From Coriaria nepalensis (lineage: Eukaryota; Streptophyta; Magnoliopsida; Cucurbitales; Coriariaceae), in contig CP114482.1 of assembly GCA_027186245.1 (NCBI GenBank), forward strand, positions 12,357,209-12,421,208: a stretch of DNA of 64,000 nucleotides, read 5' to 3'. How positions within the stretch are numbered: the stretch's first letter is position 1; each line of letters starts with the position of its first letter. The notes beneath the pieces are model-generated. The model had not been told where the DNA came from. It was given only the letters and a program-made list of their open reading frames with translations, and did no database searches. Of this stretch, positions 1-12,580 are shown one piece after another. Both the position numbers and the translations under genes were made by a program.

Positions 1-143
1 AATGCATTATTTTAGCATTAAAAAGCATATCACTCTGTCTTTTCAATCATTAAATAGTTTGGAAGCACTTCCAACCAATTCTATTTTTGTATTTAAAATA
101 GGACTTTTGATGCATAACTTGCACTTGATCTATTGATGGCGAC
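1..143 (+). repeat. Monomer A, first copy (type example)
   Basis: This is the first of the three monomers of a unit, running from aatgcattattttagcatt to gatctattgatggcgac. It shares its head (atgcatt...tttagc), middle (tcattaaat, cacttcgaac, aattct) and tail (gcataacttgc, gatctattga) with monomers B and C, which shows that all three descend from one ancestor of about 140 bp. A is marked by cattaaaaagcatatcactc and by aaccaattct in place of the aacgaa of B and C. Three main tail classes occur in the window: class I aaaacgcgactttcgtgc, class II agaacgccaccttcatgc, and class III aaaataggacttttgatgc, which is the class here. The choice of phase is mine and is arbitrary within the tandem repeat. 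Confidence 0.9.
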
Positions 144-278
144 TATTCATTTTTTAGCCTTAAACTCATATTTTTGCGTCTCTTTTAGTCAGTAAATCAT
201 TCTAAATCACTTCGAACGAAATTCGGCCTTTAAAAATGACTTTCGTGCGTAACTTGCAGTTGATCTATTGAAGGCAAC
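144..278 (+). repeat. Monomer B, first copy (type example)
   Basis: This is the second monomer, about 135 bp and slightly shorter than A and C. It runs from tattcatttttt (usually tatgcatttttt) to gatctattgaaggcaac. Its marks are cacttcgaacgaaattcggc and aacttgcagttgatc. Two head classes exist, ttttttagcgttcaagtc and tttttttagccttaaagtc; these usually travel with class I and class II tails of the preceding A. Two middle classes exist, cttcgaacgaaattcggcc followed by gtgcgtaac, and cttcgtatgaaattcggca followed by gtgcataac, plus a shortened cttcgtagaaattcgg form. The A-tail and B-head linkage suggests that exchanged tracts are usually longer than the A/B boundary region. Confidence 0.9.
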
Positions 279-420
279 AATGCATTTGTTTAGCCTTACA
301 GTCATGTCATTGAGTCTCTTTTAGTCATTAAATCATTCTAAATTATTTCGAACGAATTCTATTTTCACCCTTCAAATATTATTTTCTTACATAACTTGTA
401 AATAATCTATTGAAGACAAG
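279..420 (+). repeat. Monomer C, first copy (type example)
   Basis: This is the third monomer, about 142 bp, from aatgcatttgtttagcc to aatctattgaagacaag (usually gaagacaac). It is marked by cattaaatcattctaaatt, ttcgaacgaattctatttt and cttacataacttgtaat. Two linked variant forms dominate: cattgagtctcttttag with ttaattcg and ttcaaacatt, and cactgagtctcttctag with ttagttcg and ttcaaatatt. Most C copies carry one EcoRI site (gaattc) that A and B lack, so the enzyme would cut about once per 420 bp. Confidence 0.9.
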
Positions 421-763
421 AATGCATTATTTTAGCATTAAAAAGCATATCACTCAATCTTTTCAATCATTAAATAGTTTGAAGGCACTTCAAACCAATT
501 CTCTTTTTGCATTTAAAACGCGACTTTCGTGCATAACTTGCAATTGATCTATTGATGGTAACTATGCCTTTTTTAGCGTTCAAGTCATATTTTGGCGTCT
601 CTTTTAGACAGCAAATCATTCTAAATCACTTCGTATGAAATTCGGCATTTAAACATGACTTTCGTTCATAACTTGCAGTTGATCTATTATAGGCAACAAT
701 GCATTTTTTTAGCCTTAAAGTCATGTCACTGAGTCTCTTCCAGTCATTAAATCATTCTAAATT

Positions 764-777
764 AATTCGAACGAATT
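764..777. other. 14-bp inverted repeat in monomer C (type example)
   Basis: The sequence aattcgaacgaatt has arms aattcg and cgaatt around a central aa. It occurs in every C that reads ttaattcgaacgaattc, and a weaker version with gttcg on the left occurs in the ttagttcg class. It contains a BstBI site (ttcgaa) and overlaps the EcoRI site (gaattc). It is the best dyad in the unit and lies in the segment conserved among all three monomers. Whether a protein binds it is unknown. Confidence 0.6.
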
Positions 778-1239
778 CTATTTTAGCCCTTCAAACATTA
801 TGTTCTTACATAACTTGTAATTAATCTATTGAAGACAACAATGCATTATTTTAGCATTAAAAAGCATATCACTCACTCTTTTCAATCATTAAATTGTTTG
901 AAGGCACTTCGAACCAATTCTCTTTTTGCATTTAGAACGCTACTTTCATGCATAATTTGCAATTGATCTATTGATGGCAACTATGCATTTTTTTAGCCTT
1001 AAAGTCATATTTTTGCGTCTCTTTTAGTCTGTAAATCATTCTAAATCACTTCGAACGAAATTTGGCTTTTAAACATGACTTTTGTGCGTAACTTGCAGTT
1101 GATCTATTGAAGGCAACAATGCATTTGATTAGCCTTAAAGTCATGTCACTGAGTCTCTTCTAGTCATTAAATCATTCTAAATTAATTCGAACGAATTCTA
1201 TTTTCGCCCTTCAAATATTATTTTCTTACATAACTTGTA

Positions 1240-4200
1240 ATGAATCTAATGAAGACAACAATGCATTATTTTAGCATTAAAAAGCATATCACTCTGTCTT
1301 TTCAATCATTAAATTGTTTGAAAGCACTTCGAACCAATTCTATTTTTGTATTTAAAATAGGACTTTTGATGCATAACTTACACTTGATCTATTGATGGCG
1401 ACTATTCATTTTTTAGCCTTAAAGTCATATTTTTGCGTCTCTTTTAGTCAGTAAATCATTCTAAATCACTTCGAACGAAATTCGGCCTTTAAACATGACT
1501 TTCGTGTGTAACTTGCAGTTGATCTATTGAAGGCAACAATGCATTTGTTTAGCCTTAAAGTCATGTCATTGAGTCTCTTCTAGTTATTAAATCATTCTAA
1601 ATTAATTCGAAAGAATTCTATTTTTGCCCTTCAAACATTATTTTCTTACATAACTTGTAATTAATCTATTGAAGACAACAATGCATTATTTTAGCGTTAA
1701 AAAGCATATCACTCAGTCTTTTCAATCATTAAATTGTTTGAAGGCACTTCGAACCAATTCTCTTTTTGCATTTAAATCGCGACTTTCATGCATAACTCGC
1801 AATTGATCTATTGATAGCAACTATGCATTTTTTAGCGTTCAAATCATATTTGTGCGTCTCTTCTAGTCAGTAAATCATTCTAAATCACTACGAACGAAAT
1901 TCAGCCTTTAAACATGACTTTCGTGCGGAACTTGCAGTTGATCTATTGAAGGCAAGAATGCATTTTTTTAGCCTTAAAGTCATGTCACTGAATCTCTTCT
2001 AATCATTAAATCATTCTAAATTAATTCGAACGAATTCTATTTTCGCCCTTCAAACATTATTTTCTTACATAACTTGTAATTAATCTAAGAAAGACAACAA
2101 TGCATTATTTTAGCATTAAAAAGCATATCACTCTGTCTTTTCAATCATTAAATTGTTTGAACGCACTTCGAACCAATTCTCTTTTTGCATTTAGAACGCT
2201 ACTTTCATGCATAATTGGCAATTGATCTATTGATGGCAACTATGCATTTTTTTAGCCTTAAAGTCATATTTTTACGTCTCTTTTAGTCAGTAAATCATTC
2301 TAAATCACTTCGAACGAAATTCGGCCTTTAAACATGACTTTCGTGCGTAACTTGCAGTTGATCTATTGAAGGCAACAATGAATTTGATTAGCCTTAAAGT
2401 CATGTCACTGAGTCTCTTCTAGTCATTAAATCATTCTAAATTAATTCGAACGAATTCTATTTTCGCCCTTCAAATATTATTTTCTTACATAACTTGTAAT
2501 TAATCTAATGAAGACAACAATGCATTATTTTAGCATTAAAAAGCATATCACTCTGTCTTTTCAATCATTAAATTGTTTGAAAGCACTTCGAACCAATTCT
2601 ATTTTTGTATTTAAAATAGGACTTTTGATGCATAACTTGCACTTGATCTATTGATGGCGACTATTCGTTTTTTAGCCTTAAAGTCATATTTTTGCGTCTC
2701 TTTTAGTTAGTAAATCATTCTAAATCACTTCGAACGAAATTCGGCATTTAAACATGACTTTCGTGCGTAACTTGCAGTTGATCTATTGAAGGCAACAATG
2801 CATTTGTTTAGCCTTAAAGTCATGTCATTGAGTCTCTTTTAGTCATTAAATCATTCTAAATTAATTCGAACGAATTCTATTTTCGCCTTTCAAACATTAT
2901 TTTCTTACATAACTTGTAATTAATCTATTGAAGACAACAATGCATTATTTTAGCATGAAAAAGCATCTCACTCACTCTTTTCAATCATTAAATTGTTTGA
3001 AGGCACTTCGAACCAATTCTCTTTTTGCATTTAGAAAGCTACTTTCATGCATAATTTGCCATTGATCTATTGATGGCAACTATGCATTTTTTTAGCCTTA
3101 AAGTCATATTTTTGCGTCTCTTTTAGTCTGTAAATCATTCTAAATCATTTCGAATGAAATTCGGCCTTTAAACATGACTTTCGAGCGTAACTTGCAGTTG
3201 AACTATTGAAGGCAACAATGCATTTGATTAGCCTTCAAGTCATGTCACTGAGTCTCTTCTAGTCTTTAAATCATTCTAAATTAATTCGAATGAATTCGAT
3301 TTTCGCACTTCAAATATTATTTTCTTACATAACTCGTAATTAATCTACTGAAGACAACAATTCATCATTTTAGCATTAAAAAGCATATCACTCAGTCTTT
3401 TCAATGATTAAATTGTTCGGAGGCACTTCGAACAAATTCTCTTTTTGCATTTAAAACGCGACTTTCGTGCATAACTTGCAATTGATCTATTGATGGCAAC
3501 TATGCATTTTTTAGCGTTCAAATCATATTTTTGCATCTCTTTTAGTCAATAAATCATTCTAAATCACTTCGAACGAAATTCGTCCTTTAAACATGACTTT
3601 CGTGCGTAACTTGCAGTTGATCAATTGAAGGCAACAATGCATTTGTTTAGCCTTAAAGTCATGTCATTGAGTCTCTTTTAGTCATTAAGTCATTCAAAAT
3701 TAATTCGAACGAATTCTATTTTCGCCCTTCAAACATTATTTTCTTACATATCTTGTAATTAATCTATTGAAGACAACAATGCATTATTTTAGCATTAAAA
3801 AGCATATCACTCAGTCTTTTCCATCATTAAATTGTTTGAAGGCACTTCGAACCAATTCTCTTTTTGCATTTAAAACGCGTCTTTCCTGCATAATTTGCAA
3901 TTGATCTATTGATGGCAACTATGCCTTTTTTCGCGTTCAAGTCATATTTTTACGTCTCTTTTAGTCAGTAAATCATTCTAAATCACTACGAACGAAATTC
4001 GGCCTTTAAACATGACTTTCGTGCGTAACTTGCAGTTGATCTATTGAAGGCAACAATGCATTTGTTTAGCCTTACAGTCATGTCATTGAGTCTCTTTTAG
4101 TCATTAAATCATTCTAAATTATTTCGAACGAATTCTATTTTCACCCTTCAAATATTATTTTCTTACATAACTTGTAAATAATCTATTGAAGACAACAATG

Positions 4201-6690
4201 CATTATTTTAGCATTAAAAAGCATATCACTCAATCTCTTCAATCATTAAATTGTTTGAAGGCACTTCAAACCAATTCTCTTTTTGCATTTAAAACGCGAC
4301 TTTCGTGCACAACTTGCAATTGATCTATTGAAGGCAACTATGCATTTTTTAGCCTTAAAGTCATAGTTTTGCGTCTCTTTTAGTCAGTAAATCATTATAA
4401 ATCACTTCGAACGAAATTCGGCCTTTAAACATGACTTTCGTGCGTAACCTGCAGTTGATCTATTAAAGGCAACAATGCATTTGTTTAGCCTTAAAGTCAT
4501 GTCGTTGAGTCCTTTTTAGTCATTAAATCATTCTAAATTAATTCGAACGAATTCTCTTTTTGCCCTTCAAACATTATTTTCTTACATAACTTGTAATTAA
4601 TCTATCGAAGACAACAATGCATTATTTTAGCATTAAAAAGCATATCACTCAGTCTTTTCCATCATTAAATTGTTTGAAGGCACTTCGAACCAATTCTCTT
4701 TTTGCATTTAAAACGCGACTTTCCTGCATAATTTGCAATTGATCTATTGATGGCAACTATGCCTTTTTTCGCGTTCAAGTCATATTTTTACGTCTCTTTT
4801 AGTCAGTAAATAATTCTAAATCACTACGAACGAAATTCGGCCTTTAAACATGACTTTCGTGCGTAACTTGCAGTTGATCTATTGAAGGCAACAATGCATT
4901 TGTTTAGCCTTACAGTCATGTCATTGAGTCTCTTTTAGTCTTTAAATCATTCTAAATTAATTCGAACGAATTCTATTTTTGCCCTTCAAACATTATTTTC
5001 TTACATAACTTGTAATTTATCTATTGAAGACAACAATGCATTATTTTAGGATTAAAAAGCATATCACTCAATCTTTTCAATCATTAAATTGTTTGAAGGC
5101 ACTTGGAGCCAATTCTCTTTTTGCATTTAAAACGCGACTTTCGTGCATAACTTGCAATTGATCTATCGATGGCAACTATGCATTTTTTAGCGTTCAAGTC
5201 ATATTTTTACGTCTCTTTTAGTCAGTAAATCATTCTAAATCACTACGAACGAAATTCGGCCTTTAAACATGACTTTCGTGCGTAACTTGCAGTTGATCTA
5301 TTATAGGCAACAATGCATTTGTTTAGCCCTTAAAGTCATGTCACTGAGTCTCTTCTAATCATTCAATCATTCTAAATTAATTCGAACGAATTCTATTTTC
5401 TCCCTTCAAATATTATTTTCTTACATAACTTGTAATTAATCTATTGAAGACAACGCTGCATTATTTTAGCAATAAAAAGCATATCACTCAGTCTTTTCAA
5501 TCATTAAATTGTTTGAAGGCACTTCGAACCAATTCTCATTTTGCATTTAAAACGCGACTTTCCTGCATAACTTGCAATTGATCTATTGATGGCACCTATG
5601 CATTTTTTAGCGTTCAAGTCATATTTTTGCATCTCTTTTAGTCAGTAAATTATTCTAAATCATTTCGTAGAAATTCAGCATTTAAACATGACTTTCGTGC
5701 ATAACTTCCAGTTGATCTATTAAAGGCAACAATGCATTTGTTTAGCCTTAAAGTCATGTCATTGAGTCCCTTTTAGTCATTAAATCATTCTAAATTAATT
5801 CGAACGAATTCTCTTTTTGCCCTTCAAACATTATTTTCTTACATAACTTGTAATTAATCTATTGAAGACAACAATGCATTATTTTAGCATTAAAAAGCAT
5901 ATCACTCAATCTTCTCAATCATTAAATTGTTTGAAGGCACTTCGAACCAATTCTCTTTTTGCATTTAAAACGCGACTTTCGTGCATAACTTGCAATTGAT
6001 CTATTGATGGCAACTATGCATTTTTTAGCCTTAAAGTCATATTTTTGCATCTCTTTTAGTCAGTAAATCATTATAAATCACTTCGAACGAAATTCGGCCT
6101 TTAAACATGACTTTCGTGCGTAACTTGCAGTTGATCCATTGAAGGCAACAATGCATTTGTTTAGCCTTAAAGTCATGTCATTGAGTCTCTTTTAGTCATT
6201 AAATCATTCTAAATTAATTCGAACGAATTCTCTTTTTGCCCTTCAAACATTATTTTCTTACATAACTTGTAATTAATCTATTGAAGACAACAATGCATTA
6301 TTTTAGCATTAAAAAGCATATCACTCAATCTTCTCAATCATTAAATTGTTTGAACGCACTTCGAACCAATTCTCTTTTTGCATTTAAAACGCGACTTTCG
6401 TGCATAACTTGCAATTGATCTATTAATGGCAAGTATGCATTTTTTAGCGTTCAAGTCATATTTTTGCGTCTCTTTTAGTAAGTAAATCGTTCTAAATCAC
6501 TTCGAACGAAATTCGGCCTTTAAACATGACTTTCGTGCGTAACTTGCAGTTGATCTATTATAGGCAACAATTCATTTATTTAGCCTTAAAGTCATGTCAC
6601 TGAGTCTCTTCTAGTCATTAAATCATTCTAAATTAGTTCGAACGAATTCTATTTTCGCCCTTTAAATATTATTTTCTTACATAACTTGTA
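1240..6690 (+). repeat. Segmental duplication, copy 1 (5,451 bp, 13 units)
   Basis: This block is followed directly by a near-identical copy at 6691-12560. It opens with the distinctive aatgaatctaatgaag, which recurs at the start of copy 2. Units begin at 1260, 1680, 2099, 2519, 2939, 3359, 3778, 4197, 4616, 5035, 5455, 5873 and 6292. Private variants of single units are reproduced at an offset of 5,451 bp up to about 4339, for instance aattggcaattg near 2213 and 7664, and at 5,870 bp after it, for instance the odd start gctgcattattttagcaat at 5455 and 11325. Only scattered substitutions separate the copies, so the duplication is recent compared with divergence among neighbouring units. Within the block, the units at 3778 and 4616 are themselves close relatives, sharing cttttttcgcgttcaag. 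Confidence 0.92.
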
Positions 6691-9600
6691 ATGAATCTAA
6701 TGAAGACAACAATGCATTATTTTAGCATTAAAAAGCATATCACTCTGTCTTTTCAATCATTAAATTGTTTGAAAGCACTTCGAACCAATTCTATTTTTGT
6801 ATTTAAAATAGGACTTTTGATGCATAACTTACACTTGATCTATTGATGGCGACTATTCATTTTTTAGCCTTAAAGTCATATTTTTGCGTCTCTTTTAGTC
6901 AGTAAATCATTCTAAATCACTTCGAACGAAATTCGGCCTTTAAACATGACTTTCGTGTGTAACTTGCAGTTGATCTATTGAAGGCAACAATGCATTTGTT
7001 TAGCCTTAAAGTCATGTCATTGAGTCTCTTCTAGTTATTAAATCATTCTAAATTAATTCGAAAGAATTCTATTTTTGCCCTTCAAACATTATTTTCTTAC
7101 ATAACTTGTAATTAATCTATTGAAGACAACAATGCATTATTTTAGCGTTAAAAAGCATATCACTCAGTCTTTTCAATCATTAAATTGTTTGAAGGCACTT
7201 CGAACCAATTCTCTTTTTGCATTTAAATCGCGACTTTCATGCATAACTCGCAATTGATCTATTGATAGCAACTATGCATTTTTTAGCGTTCAAATCATAT
7301 TTGTGCGTCTCTTCTAGTCAGTAAATCATTCTAAATCACTACGAACGAAATTCAGCCTTTAAACATGACTTTCGTGCGGAACTTGCAGTTGATCTATTGA
7401 AGGCAAGAATGCATTTTTTTAGCCTTAAAGTCATGTCACTGAATCTCTTCTAATCATTAAATCATTCTAAATTAATTCGAACGAATTCTATTTTCGCCCT
7501 TCAAACATTATTTTCTTACATAACTTGTAATTAATCTAAGGAAGACAACAATGCATTATTTTAGCATTAAAAAGCATATCACTCTGTCTTTTCAATCATT
7601 AAATTGTTTGAACGCACTTCGAACCAATTCTCTTTTTGCATTTAGAACGCTACTTTCATGCATAATTGGCAATTGATCTATTGATGGCAACTATGCATTT
7701 TTTTAGCCTTAAAGTCATATTTTTACGTCTCTTTTAGTCAGTAAATCATTCTAAATCACTTCGAACGAAATTCGGCCTTTAAACATGACTTTCGTGCGTA
7801 ACTTGCAGTTGATCTATTGAAGGCAACAATGAATTTGATTAGCCTTAAAGTCATGTCACTGAGTCTCTTCTAGTCATTAAATCATTCTAAATTAATTCGA
7901 ACGAATTCTATTTTCGCCCTTCAAATATTATTTTCTTACATAACTTGTAATTAATCTAATGAAGACAACAATGCATTATTTTAGCATTAAAAAGCATATC
8001 ACTCTGTCTTTTCAATCATTAAATTGTTTGAAAGCACTTCGAACCAATTCTATTTTTGTATTTAAAATAGGACTTTTGATGCATAACTTGCACTTGATCT
8101 ATTGATGGCGACTATTCATTTTTTAGCCTTAAAGTCATATTTTTGCGTCTCTTTTAGTTAGTAAATCATTCTAAATCACTTCGAACGAAATTCGGCATTT
8201 AAACATGACTTTCGTGCGTAACTTGCAGTTGATCTATTGAAGGCAACAATGCATTTGTTTAGCCTTAAAGTCATGTCATTGAGTCTCTTTTAGTCATTAA
8301 ATCATTCTAAATTAATTCGAACGAATTCTATTTTCGCCTTTCAAACATTATTTTCTTACATAACTTGTAATTAATCTATTGAAGACAACAATGCATTATT
8401 TTAGCATGAAAAAGCATCTCACTCACTCTTTTCAATCATTAAATTGTTTGAAGGCACTTCGAACCAATTCTCTTTTTGCATTTAGAAAGCTACTTTCATG
8501 CATAATTTGCCATTGATCTATTGATGGCAACTATGCATTTTTTTAGCCTTAAAGTCATATTTTTGCGTCTCTTTTAGTCTGTAAATCATTCTAAATCACT
8601 TCGAATGAAATTCGGGCTTTAAACATGACTTTCGAGCGTAACTTGCAGTTGAACTATTGAAGGCAACAATGCATTTGATTAGCCTTCAAGTCATGTCACT
8701 GAGTCTCTTCTAGTCTTTAAATCATTCTAAATTAATTCGAATGAATTCGATTTTCGCACTTCAAATATTATTTTCTTACATAACTCGTAATTAATCTACT
8801 GAAGACAACAATTCATTATTTTAGCATTAAAAAGCATATCACTCAGTCTTTTCAATGATTAAATTGTTCGAAGGCACTTCGAACAAATTCTCTTTTTGCA
8901 TTTAAAACGTGACTTTCGTGCATAACTTGCAATTGATCTATTGATGGCAACTATGCATTTTTTAGCGTTCAAATCATATTTTTGCGTCTCTTTTAGTCAA
9001 TAAATCATTCTAAATCACTTCGAACGAAATTCGTCCTTTAAACATGACTTTCGTGCGTAACTTGCAGTTGATCAATTGAAGGCAACAATGCATTTGTTTA
9101 GCCTTAAAGTCATGTCATTGAGTCTCTTTTAGTCATTAAGTCATTCAAAATTAATTCGAACGAATTCTATTTTCGCCCTTCAAACATTATTTTCTTACAT
9201 ATCTTGTAATTAATCTATTGAAGACAACAATGCATTATTTTAGCATTAAAAAGCATATCACTCAGTCTTTTCCATCATTAAATTGTTTGAAGGCACTTCG
9301 AACCAATTCTCTTTTTGCATTTAAAACGCGTCTTTCCTGCATAATTTGCAATTGATCTATTGATGGCAACTATGCCTTTTTTCGCGTTCAAGTCATATTT
9401 TTACGTCTCTTTTAGTCAGTAAATCATTCTAAATCACTACGAACGAAATTCGGCCTTTAAACATGACTTTCGTGCGTAACTTGCAGTTGATCTATTGAAG
9501 GCAACAATGCATTTGTTTAGCCTTACAGTCATGTCATTGAGTCTCTTTTAGTCATTAAATCATTCTAAATTATTTCGAACGAATTCTATTTTCACCCTTC

Positions 9601-12560
9601 AAATATTATTTTCTTACATAACTTGTAAATAATCTATTGAAGACAACAATGCATTATTTTAGCATTAAAAAGCATATCACTCAATCTCTTCAATCATTAA
9701 ATTGTTTGAAGGCACTTCAAACCAATTCTCTTTTTGCATTTAAAACGCGACTTTCGTGCACAACTTGCAATTGATCTATTGAAGGCAACAATGCATTTTT
9801 TAGCGTTCAAGTCATATTTTTACGTCTCTTTTAGTCAGTAAATCATTCTACATCACTACGAACGAAATTCGGCCTTTAAACATGACTTTCGTACGTAACT
9901 TGCAGTTGATCTATTGAAGGCAACAATGCATTTGTTTAGCCTTACAGTCATGTCATTGAGTCTCTTTTAGTCATTAAATCATTCTAAATTATTTCGAACG
10001 AATTCTATTTTCACCCTTCAAATATTATTTTCTTACATAACTTGTAAATAATCTATTGAAGACAACAATGCATTATTTTAGCATTAAAAAGCATATCACT
10101 CAATCTTTTCAATCATTAAATTGTTTGAAGGCACTTCAAACCAATTCTCTTTTTGCATTTAAAACGCGACTTTCGTGCACAACTTGCAATTGATCTATTG
10201 ATGGCAACTATGCATTTTTTAGCCTTAAAGTCATAGTTTTGCGTCTCTTTTAGTCAGTAAATCATTATAAATCACTTCGAACGAAATTCGGCCTTTAAAC
10301 ATGACTTTCGTGCGTAACCTGCAGTTGATCTATTAAAGGCAACAATGCATTTGTTTAGCCTTAAAGTCATGTCGTTGAGTCCTTTTTAGTCATTAAATCA
10401 TTCTAAATTAATTCGAACGAATTCTCTTTTTGCCCTTCAAACATTATTTTCTTACATAACTTGTAATTAATCTATCGAAGACAACAATGCATTATTTTAG
10501 CATTAAAAAGCATATCACTCAGTCTTTTCCATCATTAAATTGTTTGAAGGCACTTCGAACCAATTCTCTTTTTGCATTTAAAACGCGACTTTCCTGCATA
10601 ATTTGCAATTGATCTATTGATGGCAACTATGCCTTTTTTCGCGTTCAAGTCATATTTTTACGTCTCTTTTAGTCAGTAAATAATTCTAAATCACTACGAA
10701 CGAAATTCGGCCTTTAAACATGACTTTCGTGCGTAACTTGCAGTTGATCTATTGAAGGCAACAATGCATTTGTTTAGCCTTACAGTCATGTCATTGAGTC
10801 TCTTTTAGTCTTTAAATCATTCTAAATTAATTCGAACGAATTCTATTTTTGCCCTTCAAACATTATTTTCTTACATAACTTGTAATTTATCTATTGAAGA
10901 CAACAATGCATTATTTTAGGATTAAAAAGCATATCACTCAATCTTTTCAATCATTAAATTGTTTGAAGGCACTTGGAGCCAATTCTCTTTTTGCATTTAA
11001 AACGCGACTTTCGTGCATAACTTGCAATTGATCTATCGATGGCAACTATGCATTTTTTAGCGTTCAAGTCATATTTTTACGTCTCTTTTAGTCAGTAAAT
11101 CATTCTAAATCACTACGAACGAAATTCGGCCTTTAAACATGACTTTTGTGCGTAACTTGCAGTTGATCTATTATAGGCAACAATGCATTTGTTTAGCCCT
11201 TAAAGTCATGTCACTGAGTCTCTTCTAATCATTCAATCATTCTAAATTAATTCGAACGAATTCTATTTTCTCCCTTCAAATATTATTTTCTTACATAACT
11301 TGTAATTAATCTATTGAAGACAACGCTGCATTATTTTAGCAATAAAAAGCATATCACTCAGTCTTTTCAATCATTAAATTGTTTGAAGGCACTTCGAACC
11401 AATTCTCATTTTGCATTTAAAACGCGACTTTCCTGCATAACTTGCAATTGATCTGTTGATGGCACCTATGCATTTTTTAGCGTTCAAGTCATATTTTTGC
11501 ATCTCTTTTAGTCAGTAAATTATTCTAAATCATTTCGTAGAAATTCAGCATTTAAACATGACTTTCGTGCATAACTTCCAGTTGATCTATTAAAGGCAAC
11601 AATGCATTTGTTTAGCCTTAAAGTCATGTCATTGAGTCCCTTTTAGTCATTAAATCATTCTAAATTAATTCGAACGAATTCTCTTTTTGCCCTTCAAACA
11701 TTATTTTCTTACATAACTTGTAATTAATCTATTGAAGACAACAATGCATTATTTTAGCATTAAAAAGCATATCACTCAATCTTCTCAATCATTAAATTGT
11801 TTGAAGGCACTTCGAACCAATTCTCTTTTTGCATTTAAAACGCGACTTTCGTGCATAACTTGCAATTGATCTATTGATGGCAACTATGCATTTTTTAGCC
11901 TTAAAGTCATATTTTTGCATCTCTTTTAGTCAGTAAATCATTATAAATCACTTCGAACGAAATTCGGCCTTTAAACATGACTTTCGTGCGTAACTTGCAG
12001 TTGATCCATTGAAGGCAACAATGCATTTGTTTAGCCTTAAAGTCATGTCATTGAGTCTCTTTTAGTCATTAAATCATTCTAAATTAATTCGAACGAATTC
12101 TCTTTTTGCCCTTCAAACATTATTTTCTTACATAACTTGTAATTAATCTATTGAAGACAACAATGCATTATTTTAGCATTAAAAAGCATATCACTCAATC
12201 TTCTCAATCATTAAATTGTTTGAACGCACTTCGAACCAATTCTCTTTTTGCATTTAAAACGCGACTTTCGTGCATAACTTGCAATTGATCTATTAATGGC
12301 AAGTATGCATTTTTTAGCGTTCAAGTCATATTTTTGCGTCTCTTTTAGTAAGTAAATCGTTCTAAATCACTTCGAACGAAATTCGGCCTTTAAACATGAC
12401 TTTCGTGCGTAACTTGCAGTTGATCTATTATAGGCAACAATTCATTTATTTAGCCTTAAAGTCATGTCACTGAGTCTCTTCTAGTCATTAAATCATTCTA
12501 AATTAGTTCGAACGAATTCTATTTTCGCCCTTTAAATATTATTTTCTTACATAACTTGTA
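6691..12560 (+). repeat. Segmental duplication, copy 2 (5,870 bp, 14 units)
   Basis: This is the second, adjacent copy of 1240-6690. Units begin at 6711, 7131, 7550, 7970, 8390, 8810, 9229, 9648, 10067, 10486, 10905, 11325, 11743 and 12162. It is 419 bp longer because one extra unit lies at about 9790-10208. Beyond that point the match to copy 1 resumes and runs to 12560, where attaatctat replaces the copy 1 successor atgaatctaa. The junction with copy 1 is seamless and in phase, as expected for unequal crossing-over or break-induced replication inside a tandem array. Confidence 0.92.
9790..10208 (+). repeat. Extra 419-bp unit gained in copy 2
   Basis: Copy 1 passes at 4339 straight from gaaggcaac to tatgcatttttt with agccttaaagtcatag. 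Copy 2 has an additional B-C-A run here before reaching the same sequence at 10209. The inserted B and C repeat the variants of the preceding unit (cactacgaacg, gccttacagtcatg, tgtaaataatc), and the inserted A repeats the A at 9648 (cactcaatct, cttcaaacc). The simplest reading is a one-unit gain by slippage or unequal exchange after the larger duplication. A loss from copy 1 would explain it equally well. Confidence 0.85.
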
Positions 12561-12580
12561 ATTAATCTATTGAAGACAAC

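Larger units (their letters stand above)
1..2938 (+). repeat. Seven units with class III monomer A every third unit
   Basis: Units begin at 1, 421, 840, 1260, 1680, 2099 and 2519. Those at 1, 1260 and 2519 carry the rare class III A tail (tttgtatttaaaatagg, then gcgactattc), spaced 1,259 bp apart. The units between them are class I then class II-like (gaacgctactttcatgc). This is a faint super-period of three trimers, or nine monomers. It is repeated at 6711 and 7970 because the region from 1240 onward was duplicated. The unit starting at 421 also has the odd taaatagttt shared with the one at 1. Confidence 0.8.

Noticed and set aside
1..19. Hairpin at the start of monomer A as a functional RNA
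   Set aside because: Arms aatgc and gcatt are only five bases with a nine-base AT loop; too weak, and nothing else suggests a structured RNA.
144..278. CENP-B box in monomer B (cttcgaacgaaattcggcc)
   Set aside because: The TTCG then four bases then A matches the first half of the known box, but the CGG lies two bases too far downstream and the final bases do not fit. I treat it as chance resemblance.
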